Source of the DNA: Ceratodon purpureus
Lineage: Eukaryota > Streptophyta > Bryopsida > Pseudoditrichales > Ditrichaceae
DNA length: 64,000 bases
NCBI GenBank assembly: GCA_014871385.1
Contig: CM026426.1
Location: forward strand, 16,244,183-16,308,182
Direction: 5' to 3'
Part shown: piece after piece, positions 36,601 to 46,419 of the stretch
How positions within the stretch are numbered: position 1 is the first letter of the stretch
How the letters are laid out: each line of letters begins with the position of its first letter
Notes under the pieces: model-generated
The model's database searches: none
The model's input: the letters and a program-made list of their open reading frames with translations, nothing else
What the model was told of the DNA's origin: nothing
Position numbers and translations under genes: made by a program

Positions 36601-38860
36601 TTGGGGGAAATGGTTAGAACTCATGTTGGTTCTTGAGTGAATTACGTGATTTCCTCGAGTTCATGATAGAGAAATTTAAATTGTACGATACGACAGCTCC
36701 TTTAATGCATTCTAGTTTTCAGAAATCTGGTTAGAAGTCATGTTGGTTCTTGAGTGAATTATGAAATTTCCTCGAATTCCAGACATAGAATTTTGGACTG
36801 TAGGATCGGACTGTTCCTTTTATGCATTCTAGTTTTGGGGGAAATGGTTACAAGTCATGTTGGTTCTTGAGTGAATTATGTGATTTCCTCGAGTTCGTGA
36901 CATAGAATTTTGGATTGTTGGATCCGACTGTTCCTTTTTTGCATTCTAACTTTGGGGGAATTGGTTACAAGTCATGTTGGTTCTTGAGTGAATTATGTGA
37001 TCTCTTCGAGTTCATGACTTTGAATTTCGGACTTTCGGATCCGACAACTCCTTTTTTGCATTCTAGTTTTGGGGGAAAATGGTTAGAACTCATGTTGGTT
37101 CTTGAGTGAAATATGTGATTTCCTCGAGTTCATGAGATTGAACTTTGGACTGTTGGATCCAATAGCTGCTTTTTTGCATTCTAATTTTGGGGGAAATGGT
37201 TAGAAGTCATGTTGGTTCTTGAGTGAATTATGAAATTTCCTCGAATTCCTGAGTTTGAATTTGGGACATTCGGATCGGACACCTCCTTTTATGCATTCTA
37301 GTTTTGGGGGAAATGGTTACAAGTCATGTTGGTTCTTGATTGAATTATGTGATTTCCTCGAGTTCGTGACATAGAATTTTGGACTGTTGGATTCGACTGT
37401 TCCTTTTTTGCATTCTAGTTTTGGGGGAAATGGTTACAAGTAATGTTGGTTCTTGAGTGAATTATGTGATTTCCTCGAGTTCATGACATTGAATTTGGGA
37501 CATTCGGATCCGACACCTCCTTTTATGCATTCTAGTTTTTGGGGGAATTGGTTAGAAGTCATGTTGGTTCTTGAGTGAATTATGTGATTTCCTCGAGTTC
37601 ATGAGATTGAACTTTGGACTGTTGGATCCAATAGCTGCTTTTTTGCATTCTAATTTTGGGGGAAATGGTTAGTAGTCATGTTGGTTCTTGAGTGAATTAT
37701 GAAATTTCCTGGAATTCCTGAGTTTGAATTTGGGACATTCGGATCCGACACCTCCTTTTATGCATTCTAGTTTTGGGGGAAATGGTTACAAGTCATGTTG
37801 GTTCTTGATTGATCTATGTGTTTTCCTCGAGTTCATGACATAGAATTTTGGACTGTAGGATCGGACTGTTCCTTTTTTGCATTCTAGTTTTGGGGGAAAT
37901 GGTTACAAGTCCTGTTGGTTCTTGAGTAAATTATGTGATTTCCTCGAGTTCATGACATAGAATTTTGGACTGTAGGATCGGACTGTTCCTTTTTTGCAAT
38001 CTAGTTTTGGTGGAAATGGTTACAAGTCCTGTTGGTTCTTGAGTGAATTATGTGATTTCCTCGAGTTTATGAGATTGAATTTCGGACTCTCGGATCCGAG
38101 AGCTCCTTTTTTGCATTCTAGTTTTGGGGGAAATGGTTAGAAGTCATGTTGGTTCTTGAGTGAATTATGTGATTTCCTCCAGATCATGAGATTGAATTTT
38201 GGACTGTGGGATGCGACAGCTCCTTTTTTGCATTCTAGTTTTGGGGGAAATGGTTACAAGTCATGTTGGTTCTTGAGTGAATTATGTGATTTCCTCGAGT
38301 TCATGAGAGTGAAGAATGGAGAGTCGGATCCGACAACTCCTTTTTTGCATACTAGTTTTGGGGGAAATGGTTAGAAGTCATGTTGGTGCTTGAGTTAATT
38401 ATGTGGTTTCCTGGAGTTTATGAGACTGGAATTTGGACTGTAGGATCCGACAACTAATTCTTGGTATACTGATTTGGAGGAAATCGTTTAGAAGTAGTTT
38501 GTTTTTTGAATTATCTTCTGGTTTCCTTGAGTTTATGAGATTGAATTTTTGACTGTAGGATCCGACAGATGATTTCTGACATTTTGATTTGGAGGAAATG
38601 GTTCAAAAGTAGTTTGTCTTCTGAGTCATTTCTTTTGTTTCCCCAAATTCATGACATTGAAATTTGGGCTGTAGGATCCGACATCTCTTTTTTTGCATTC
38701 TAGTTTGGGGGAAAATGGTTAAAAGTTAGATTGCTTAAGATTCAATTAGGTGATTTCCTCGAGTTTTTGAGATTGAATTTTGGACTGTAAGATCCGTGTG
38801 CTGTTTTATGGCTGCTAGTGTTCGAGGAGATGGTTCAAAGGGATGATTAGGAATCTGTCA
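24620..38860. repeat. ~14-kb satellite of 117-bp units with a family-2 palindrome core
   Basis: Roughly 115 units, all in one orientation. Each contains GATTTCCTCGAGTTCATGAG, ATTGAATTTTGGA, the palindrome CTGTCGGATCCGACAG, CTCCTTTTTTGCATTCTAG, TTTTGGGGGAAATGG and GTCATGTTGGTTCTTGAGTG. The 117-bp period equals 39 codons, so ORFs of 60-165 aa run through it on both strands; these are artefacts of periodicity. Units vary by sub-class: TCGGATCCGACAGCTCC dominates the left two-thirds, while TACGATACGACAGC and TAGGATCTGACAG types appear to the right. Both ends are more degenerate. The array lies wholly inside an intron of ParB-methyltransferase copy 2. Confidence 0.95.
26690..27355. other. ~660-bp non-satellite insertion inside the array
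   Basis: Satellite similarity stops after GATTTGGGGGAAGGGGGGAAG and resumes at CATATTCTAGAATTGGGGGA. The insert is AT-rich and has a 126-codon ORF (26782-27162) with no recognisable family. Its 3' part has imperfect repeats (CACCAAAATGCTCAAAA and CTAAAATGCTCAAAAACTA). No terminal inverted repeats were evident. It could be an inserted element or remnant original intron sequence. Confidence 0.6.
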
Positions 38861-41360
38861 ATCTAGCTTGAATGATTAAAAGTACTAATTATCATTTACG
38901 AATTTTGGCATAGATTTGACAGCACTATGATATGCACCCAAGTAAGGTTGAGATGACGCTTGAGAAGCTGCAGTCTATTGCCACGGCTGAAGTAACTACA
39001 TAGACAAAGGGGACGTGGCTTCGTTGGTGGAATGGCACCGATAGCATGAGGAAGACTCTGAAGTTCCCTACTTCACCATGTTCTGAGAATGCACTTGAAC
39101 AATGGATTCATCGAGCAGCTTTCTGGGCATGTGTAAGTTTCTCAAATTTTTGAATTCGTAAAATAATTTTGCCTTGATACAATGTGGTTTTAATCAATAT
39201 TTTTTACTTTCAATCAGCTCAAAGAGACGGCCGAGGAGGAGTGCCAGTCTTGGCTGGGTATCATTCGCCAGGAGGAAGCAGCAAGTGCATGTTCGGAAGA
39301 TCAAACACCCGTGCTGCCTAAGAGACGGCCCATCCGCCAACCCATACCGTATTACCTTGACAAGTGGCGCGTCTTGCTTTGGGAGAAGGCGTACGGTGCA
39401 TTCTTTACGGGGAACACTCCGTACTTGAAGTCATTTCCGTTTAATGCACAGCCACGCACGGACTTGGCATGGAGGCGACTACTGTATCAATACTTCAAGA
39501 GGGAACTCATTCCCTTGGGCGTCATTGACACAATACCAGCTGCATGGGCGAACTGGTTGGAGAACACGAGTCCAGAGTTTATATATACACCCACTCAGCG
39601 GAAGAATTTCAATAGTGGCCATTTGAAAGAGGGCTGCTGGTACCTAGAGTGTCCAAAGACATTCGTGACAGCCGAGGAGAAGGATGTGAAGGAGGAGCAT
39701 ACTAAGAAACGAGATGGAGATGAAAAGCAGAGCGATGAAGCGGATGAAGAGCCTGAGCAATCAATTCCTAACGATGAGCCGGAGAAAGCCAACCAAGCAG
39801 TGTCCACCTCCACTCAAGCCGAGGAGGGGTCAGCAAGGAATCAAAAGCGAGGGCCCCTTTCATCGAAATCTGGATCCGCAATTGCGAAGGACTCTGCTCA
39901 AAAGAAACGCCAGAGGAAGGACAACTCCCTGCAGCCGGAGACGAGGTCCATCGAGCTCTCAAGCTTGGATCATGCCTTGAGGCCAACATTGTCGTCGTCT
40001 TCAGGCGGAACGAGGATGCAGGAATACTTCTCAAATCAGTCTATCAAGCAGTGGATGCAGGCTAATCCATTGATGGATCCAGCCACAAGGCCACAGTCTT
40101 ATACGGATGTTCTGGAGTGGGTAGCAAGACTTAGTCCTGTCCGAGCTAGAAAGTTCGACGGATCGTTGGTTACGTCCGGTGGGTATGCTGACTTGATTAT
40201 TGCTGATATATCGGAGGGGCTTCGCGTACCAGGAGTGTCGACCACGCCCACGGAGGTTCCAAGTTGGAATGCCAAAGATCCCTTGTTTGTGGAAGGAGCC
40301 TTTGATCTAGCGGACTTCATACTTCAAGACGATGGCGCGATGATTGTCATCTACCCCATGGATAGGGAGATAAAAGCTCTTATAGAGAGGAATATGTGGC
40401 GTACTAAAATGGAGATCAAGAAAACCTGGATTGGTGGCCAATTGATGTGCCTGGCATCTCCAATGGATCTCGAAGGCATCACTAACCAGTTTCATGTACT
40501 CTCTGTACTTGCATGGGCTCGCATTTCACATTACGAGAGCCTTCAACGGAATTTGTGAAGAAGAGCATTGATGTTTCCAGGAACGAACTCATCTTCAATT
40601 GGGTCAATCTTGAGAATTAGCCCATGTGCAACAGAGCCCCCTGGCGCGGTCCTCGAGAGAAGGACGTTCTCTTCATGGAATCTTTGATTCGAGCTACAAC
40701 AGATCCAGGGGATGTGGTCGTCGACGTAGCAGCAGGTACACGTTTCATGAAGTGCCCATTGGTCTCTACTATGTATGCATTATCGAAAGAGGTAGTAGGA
40801 ATTCTCATTCATGGATTATTGCAGGGTCTGCAATCAAGGCATGTTGTAATAGCAGAAGGCACATTGTGGCCTTGGAGGATGACACCGATATCTACAACGA
40901 TGTTCTGAAGCCAATGATGTTACCGCCGATTCCAACTCCTCCGACAACTGATCCGGCAGCATCAGCAGGCCCTAGCCAAAAGCAAGAGGGGGAGAAAGAG
41001 ATGCTTCCAGAGATAGAAGATCCATTGCCAGGTTACCAAGTGAAGCCTCGGTACAAGAAACCAACACCTTTGTAAGTGCGTCTTCGATTATGGCGTGCAT
41101 TAATCAGTGTAGTGTTCTTATTGTATGTTACAAGTGTAATATGTACTTACGTTTAAATGTTCGTTGTGTGTCATAGATATTATTCCACACCTTCAAAGGA
41201 ACCTGTACTCAGTCAATGCGTTCGAGAAATTATACCATCCCCTCAATCAGATGGGCTTCCATCGTACGCCGAATCTGAGGCACAGTTCCTAGCCGAGCAA
41301 CTGTCACCGCTTTCAGACGAAGGCAGGAGAGATAAGTTCGATCCTCGCGTTCTTACTTAG

Positions 41361-41577
41361 GTTGATATTGAGGCTGAAGTAGAGAATATACAAATCTGTA
41401 GAACAGCAGATTCTAAATGTGATTTGTGATTATGAAAGTATTCTAGTACACCTTGCCTAAGGAGTAGCTGAGTCATCTTTGTTCTTGACCAAAGTGTCTT
41501 GTACCGCTATGTCATAATAAAATATACTTGTTGATTGCACATTTTCTACATAATTCAAGATGACTCTAAATATAAAT
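41361..41577. other. 3' flank of ParB-methyltransferase copy 2
   Basis: AT-rich with AATAAA-like strings (CATAATAAAATATAC near 41512), consistent with a polyadenylation region following the stop at 41360. Confidence 0.4.
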
Positions 41578-42010
41578 TCCCCATCATTCCATGGCTTGAA
41601 CGGGTACCCAAGCCATACCAAAAAATGAGTATCATGGGGGCATCAACCGGGGGCTTGGACAACACGGGGGTAGCACCATGACTTTCCCCCGTGTATGTGT
41701 TTCTCGAAATTGGGCTGTCGGATCCAACAGCTCATTTTTGCCATCACCAACTTCCGGCGGAAACGAAAACCCGAACCCTCCTCCTTCCAGTTGTCCTCGA
41801 GCCCCACCAAATAATCCCCCCCCCCTTCACCCCCCCATGCCGCGTGGCCCCTCCACCAAGCAACACGGTCAGCACACTTAAGAGGACGAGGACGATTTTT
41901 TTTAATTCTAATATTAGGTTCAGAGTGTGAGCCGCGGCCCTTGCCCTACCCAGGAGCCCACCCTCCAGCCCCAACCCCTTGTCTTGCATGATGACTTGAT
42001 TCAACTTCAA
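41578..42010 (+). repeat. Dispersed ~400-bp repeat, copy 1
   Basis: Begins near CATCATTCCATGGCTTGAAC, then GGGTACCCAAGCCATACC, ATGAGTATCATGGGGGCATC, and a family-2 palindrome (GCTGTCGGATCCAACAGC, 41714-41731). After that come CTCATTTTTGCCATCACC, a Pro/Cys-rich GC block, CAGCACAC..GAGGACGAGGACGAT and CCTTGTCTTGCATGATGAC. Copies 2 and 3 are near 42.3 and 47.5 kb. No coding function was recognised. Confidence 0.85.
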
Positions 42011-42295
42011 ATTTAAAAATTTAATTAAACCACCCCCCTTGGCTACGATGCAGAGCAGCACGGCACCTGGGGCGGAGGCCATGTTTTTTCGAATCTTGTA
42101 TTTTTGCATACCTCATGTCTACTTAACATTTTGAGTTTGCTCATGCTGATTTTTGAGTTTACCATCACGGCATGAGATTGTCAATTACCTTCTATGAATT
42201 ACCGGCTTCATCTTCTACAAGAATGGCTTTTACAGAGCATCCTCTTAAACCAACCGTACTTCTATGATTTGACGAGGGTATATTATCAAAAAGAT

Positions 42296-42720
42296 CATCC
42301 CATCATTCCATGGCTTGAACGGGTACCCAAGCCATACCAAAAAATGAGTATCATGGGGGCATCAACCGGGGGCTGGGACATCACGAGGGTAGCACCATGG
42401 CTTTCCCCCGTGCATGTGTTTCTCGAAATTGGGCTGTCGGATCCAACAGCTCATTTTTGCCATCACCAACTTTCGGCGGAAACGAGAACCCGAACCCTCC
42501 CCCTCCCACTTGCCCCGCGGGCTCCGCAAAATAATTCCCAAACCATCCCCCCATGCCGCCTTTCCCCTTGACCAAGCAACCCGGACAGCACATTAGAGGA
42601 CGAGGTCGATGCTTTTTAAATTTAGAATCTGGTGATCTATGGCCCTGCCGAGCCCCTGAGCTTATGCTGGAGCCCATGAGCCCATGCTCGAGCCCATGAG
42701 CCAATCCTGGAGCAGGAACC
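42296..42720 (+). repeat. Dispersed ~400-bp repeat, copy 2
   Basis: Same order of motifs as copy 1, with the palindrome at 42433-42450. Similarity fades after the GAGGACGAGGTCGATG segment, so its right end is truncated or diverged into GAGCCCATGAGCC repeats. Confidence 0.85.
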
Positions 42721-42727
42721 CTTTACC

Positions 42728-43000
42728 TTGAATTCTGCTCTTGCATTCTGCATTTGCATTTTGCTTTTGCAATTTGCTCTCACTTTCAAAACCTTCTCGC
42801 ATTGTAGGTCTTGCATTCTGCTCTCGCTTTTTCTCCTTCCATTCTTATTTTGCATTCTGGTCTCGCATTTTGTCTGCTCTCACATTTTGCTCTAGCTCTC
42901 TGCTCTCACATTCTGCTCTCACATTCTAGTCTCAAACCACATCCTTGCTCTAGCATTCTGCTATTGCATTCTACTTTCAAACCGCATTCTTTCTTGCTCG
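42728..43000. repeat. Low-complexity CATTCTGCTCT-type minisatellite
   Basis: Imperfect short units such as TTGCATTCTGC, TTTTGCTCTCACATT and TCTGCTCTCACATTC repeat throughout, giving a pyrimidine-rich plus strand. It lies between the second dispersed repeat and the small acidic gene at 43353, possibly in that gene's 5' region. Confidence 0.7.
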
Positions 43001-43352
43001 TGATTACTTGCAGTGTCTTCTTTCAGTTGCAACAATTGATGAGAGATAAGGTTTTGTAGAGGTATGTGGTTGCTTAATGAGCGGAACATAGGATTCACTG
43101 TTGGTAAGGTTCATGAGCTGAAGACATGTAGTAATCAAGCTCACTGCTTGGTCATAGTGGCTCGCGCTCACTTGGTAGATGATTGAAGTGGATACGGTGC
43201 TTGCTCCCAACTCCTTGCCTTTCCATTCGCCATTTCCGTCTCCATACTCCCTGTCCCTCTCTTCCAGCAACTCTCTCTTTCCTCCGAACTCCTTGTCCAT
43301 CCTCCAAAATCCCTGTCCTCTTCCTTACGTTACTCATCTCTTTTAGATAACA

Positions 43353-44013
43353 ATGGTCCTAACGAGATCCAAGAGGCAGCAGCTCAGTAATAGAGGAGCT
43401 GATGAGGCTTTCGGCCGTCAAGTTGCTCGCCTGAATTTCGAAGTCCTGCGTGCACCAGCTGGTTTGGAGTTGCCAAGCAACCGAATTGAAGGCGAGAACC
43501 GAGAGACCAAGAAGCCAAGGTGAGAAATTTAGAGTTCAATTCATTATTTTATCAGTGCAAACTTATCAAAATGCCTTGTGATTGTTTGTTGGTAGAGTAA
43601 CTCATTTTTGTTCTTCTAATATATGCAGAATTTCACTAGAGCCAGCATTCTCGGCTACTTTGAGTTCTATGGCAATGGAGATCCCAGAGTATTCACCCGG
43701 AGGGGGTGAGATTACTGAATCCATTTATGAGTCAGAGGATCTGAACTTTGTAGTTAATGGGTTAGATGGGAATACAGTTGCCTTTGCTCTCTCGATGTTT
43801 AAAGATGGTCTCCCCCCTTGAGCGGAAATGATGATTTCCAACAACCAGGCATGGATTGAGCCTGCAGATGGCCCAATCGTAGACCGAGAGACTGAAGACA
43901 TGACAGAATGGCTCGAGAGCGTTTGTGAAGACTCAGATTGTGTAGAGATACCTTCTCCAGAGGAGAAGTCGGTTCATACAGTAATTTGGCTTAGTGATAG
44001 CGACTCAGAGTAG
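43353..44013 (+). pseudogene. Small acidic protein with C-terminal SUMO-interaction-like motif, paralog A (one nonsense codon)
   Basis: Exon 1 (43353-43519) starts MVLTRSKRQQLSNRG, basic and NLS-like. A 109-bp intron (43520-43628) joins in phase to exon 2, which runs to the stop at 44013. A TGA at 43819-43821 interrupts the frame (GLPP*AEMM). The paralog at 45409 has FPAWLNSWM at this point, so a Trp codon (TGG to TGA) was probably lost. Shared with the paralog are LNFVVNGLDGNTVAFAL (there INFFVVEG..SVLFEV) and an ending TVIWLSDSDSE, a hydrophobic run followed by acids as in SUMO-interacting motifs. If translation ends at the TGA, only a truncated protein without this tail would be made. No named family is recognised. 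Confidence 0.5.
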
Positions 44014-44540
44014 TATATCAGGCTTTTCACCTTTATATTAATCTACTGTATTCTATTTCTACTACATATATTTCTACGCATTCACAAGATCACTTAATTT
44101 TAATATTTAATAAATATATGTATATCTCCTATGAGTCTTCTCAAATACAAAGTGCTTCATTTAGTCTTCCTTAATGTTGTATGTTATTTGTATTGTTTTT
44201 GCAAACATATCTTTAAATGCAATTGATCCAAAAAAATTAGACATCAAGAAAGTAAACTATTTCAATATCAGTAATTTGAATGCAAAACATATATATGTAT
44301 CTACATCAATTTCATAATGCGGCCGTTAGTTGAAGTCATTGTTGACATATACTACTTGGCATGTATTATAGCATTCCATTTTTGCAACATAATTCAAACT
44401 ATATTAACCATTCATATGGTTCCTATGTGTATAATAGAAAAATCATCTATAGATTAATAAAAACGTTGCGATGAACCTTGGGCTGCAACACAAGTTTGAA
44501 ATCAAGCCGCTTGCTCATACACCCCCCTCCCAAGCGCTGG
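44014..44540. other. AT-rich intergenic interval
   Basis: Very AT-rich, stops in all frames, with ATATATGTATAT-like runs. Nothing further was recognised. Confidence 0.5.
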
Positions 44541-44589
44541 TCATCTTCTAAACGTGGATATACACTGAATCCGGATACCTCAAGGGTCT

Positions 44590-44690
44590 CATATGTGCTT
44601 TCCCTCGTGCATCACCATTTGAAAAAAGGGCTGTTGGATCCGACAGCCCTTTTAGTAGATGTTCCAAGATGGTGGAAACCTGAAATAGCT
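44590..44690 (+). repeat. Dispersed family-2 palindrome module
   Basis: AGGGTCTCATATGTGCTTTC, then GGGCTGTTGGATCCGACAGC (44628-44647), then CCTTTTAG, a gap, and GGTGGAAACC. The layout palindrome, T-tract, ~25 bp, GGAAA is the same as in the 117-bp satellite unit. A matching module lies at 46088-46190. Confidence 0.7.
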
Positions 44691-44819
44691 TGGCACGCTC
44701 CTCAGTGAGAACAAGCCGCTTGTGCTTAGGGCTTACGCTATAGGCTCTAGGTTCACACGAATTTACTAGTCCATTATGCATGGGGCTATTTACAAGGCAA
44801 ACAATTTTGCGGCACTTGT

Positions 44820-44885
44820 AAGATGTTTCCCCCAAATTTAGCTTCCAAAAATCTAGCTGTCGGATCCGACAGCAGATTTGGCATG
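44820..44885 (-). repeat. Dispersed family-2 palindrome module, reverse orientation
   Basis: GCTGTCGGATCCGACAGC at 44856-44873 is an exact 18-bp palindrome. On the minus strand it is followed by TAGATTTTTGGAAGC and AAATTTGGGGGAAAC, the satellite order in inverted orientation. Confidence 0.7.
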
Positions 44886-45087
44886 GGCGTTGTCAGTGGG
44901 GATACCATCTGCTTTAAGCTGGCATATGTAAGTTTTTTAATTGGTTTTGAAATAAACTATTGATTCTTCAAATAAGATTTTTATGGTGAGTCATGTTCCG
45001 GTTGTTGATCATTATTCAAGTTATGTCCACAATGTCTTGGAACGATGGTTGTTGTAGGTCTCTAATACCACAACCGTTCCCCACACC

Positions 45088-45095
45088 TATAAATA
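45088..45095 (+). promoter_or_regulatory. TATA box of the acidic protein gene, paralog B
   Basis: TATAAATA lies in CCACACCTATAAATACCG and is followed by a pyrimidine-rich initiator region (CTCTTCCACTCCCTTTACAC), the plant TATA plus Y-patch layout. The ATG is at 45409, directly after an acceptor-like TTGTAACAG, so a leader intron is likely. Confidence 0.6.
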
Positions 45096-45408
45096 CCGCT
45101 CTCTTCCACTCCCTTTACACATCTCTCTTCTTCTGAGTTGCACTTATCCCATTCTGTTCCCTTTCTTCATTTTGTATTTTGTTAAGTGCTTTGCAACTTT
45201 GGAAACTCCTCCTAGTCATCTCCCATATCTCGGTGTAAGGTCATTACATATAGTTAGAGTGATATTTTGAATTTCTATTGTGTGAGCAATATTTTGGAGC
45301 TTGGCTTAGAGTAGCAGTTTTGCGTCTAAAACATGCATAATTTCTCTCTAGTAAGGTTTTACTGAGTTTGTTTCATCGCTGTACTAAAATATGATCTTCT
45401 TGTAACAG

Positions 45409-45843
45409 ATGGCTGATCCTGTGTTGCCCGAGACACCATCGCCAAAGTGTTCTCAGCGTGCCACTAGAGACATGGCGACCTCACCTATGCCCAAGTCTCC
45501 CTTCCATGACAACACCGACGACCCTAGACCTCGTACTTCGGAAACCAAGCCGGAAGATACCATCAACTTCTTTGTTGTTGAAGGTCCCCGCCAGTCTGTC
45601 TTGTTCGAAGTAGAGAACTTGGATGATCCGTTTCCCGCTTGGCTTAACTCTTGGATGACAAAGGACGTTACTGGAGATCAAATCAGCGTAGAGTTGTGCC
45701 ACAGCGATCCCGAACAGAAGTCAAGCTCGGAAACAGGTGGATTCGGAGCTGTCGCGCGCACTGACAATGTGGAGGATGAAATTACCTCGACGCCGAGGTC
45801 TACACCTGAAGTCATCATACTCAGTGATGACGAGTCCGATTAA
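45409..45843 (+). CDS. Small acidic protein with C-terminal SUMO-interaction-like motif, paralog B
   Basis: Intact 144-residue ORF, MADPVLPETPSPK to the stop at 45843. It is Ser/Pro/Asp-rich except for a central ordered block (INFFVVEGPRQSVLFEV, then FPAWLNSWMTKDV). It ends EVIILSDDESD, a good match to the SUMO-interacting motif: three or four aliphatic residues followed by Ser/acidic residues. This suggests a nuclear or SUMO-associated role, by motif only. Paralog A about 1.5 kb upstream has the same block and ending. The ATG follows an acceptor, and a TATA box stands about 320 bp upstream, so the promoter, leader intron and ORF form a coherent gene. No known family name comes to mind. Confidence 0.65.
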   Translation: MADPVLPETPSPKCSQRATRDMATSPMPKSPFHDNTDDPRPRTSETKPEDTINFFVVEGPRQSVLFEVENLDDPFPAWLNSWMTKDVTGDQISVELCHSDPEQKSSSETGGFGAVARTDNVEDEITSTPRSTPEVIILSDDESD

Positions 45844-46079
45844 ACTAAGTAGAGTTTCAACTTTCTTTTAAGTCATTCCTAAGTAAGCGGCTATATAGGT
45901 TAGCTGTCTGTGAAGCAACTGCTAGGGGTACGAAGAATATGAGAGAGAATATCCAACTTAAGATTTGTGTCATGTACTCAAACTCCAATACAAGAATCAA
46001 AACACTTAGGATTTATGTATACTCTCTACGTTTGCTTCATCTCTCTTCTATTTTCAATTCTCATGTACACCTTGAACAA

Positions 46080-46190
46080 GGTGACATTTAGGGTCTCACA
46101 TGTGCTTTTCCCCGTTCATCAAAAGTCCCAAATATGGCTGTCGGATCCGACAGCCCTTTTAAGCCGAGGTACAGACATGGAGGAAATCGA
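46080..46190 (+). repeat. Dispersed family-2 palindrome module
   Basis: AGGGTCTCACATGTGCTTTT, then GGCTGTCGGATCCGACAGCC (46136-46155, exact palindrome), then CTTTTAAG, about 20 bp, and GGAGGAAATCG. It is closely related to the 44.6-kb module. Confidence 0.75.
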
Positions 46191-46419
46191 CAAATACCTC
46201 CACTGACATGATTGCCACTAAAACCTTTGCGAACTAAACTTATTTTAATCCGGATTTTATGTATAGTTGGAAACATTACAGCATCAAGGATGCATCTTGC
46301 CTTTTGACCTGTTGCAATATCTCATTACCTATCTCTTTAGCCAAGTATATCAAATGCGCCAAAGAGGCCTTAGCACGAAAAAAAACAATGAGCAATCGAG
46401 CATCTCACAACTCAAAGCC

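Larger units (their letters stand above)
23027..41360 (+). pseudogene. ParB-like plus beta-class amino-methyltransferase fusion, copy 2, disrupted, with a giant intron
   Basis: ATG at 23027 (MADEVSGSIRN). Exon 1 runs to 23878; exon 2 is 24013-24210, then one near 24303-24493. A ~14.4-kb intron ends at 38924, followed by 38925-39134, 39218-40558, about 40621-40734, 40827-41072 and 41177-41360. Exon 1 is acidic, then carries MFYVFDGNHRTRAWKGYI, the ParB-type DG(H/N)HR turn, and CIVLDVQGSRKALLTAKHAI. The exon at 39218 encodes a Glu/Lys-rich linker and then YADLIIADISEG (motif IV position, DISE instead of DPPY), FILQDDGAMIVIYP and TWIGGQLMC. Next come LFMESLIRATTDPGDVVVDVAAG and IVALEDDTDIYNDV (SAM motifs I and II). 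Motif order IV then I marks the beta class. Damage: stops near 24343 and 24439, frameshift near 24400, TAG near 39001, frameshift near 40540, TAG 40618. The variant motif IV suggests loss of catalysis even in the ancestor. Confidence 0.55.

Noticed and set aside
27544-38374. Many 60-165-codon ORFs in the satellite as genes
   Set aside because: All are the same 39-residue repeat produced by a period divisible by three; they start and stop at random within units.
24620-38860. CRISPR-like array
   Set aside because: Units are contiguous 117-bp satellite monomers with no unique spacers, in a spliced nuclear gene context.
14942-41360. Endogenous giant-virus insertion carrying ParB/methyltransferase genes
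   Set aside because: The genes have multiple phase-compatible GT..AG introns and no viral hallmark gene (capsid, DNA polymerase, packaging ATPase) was seen.
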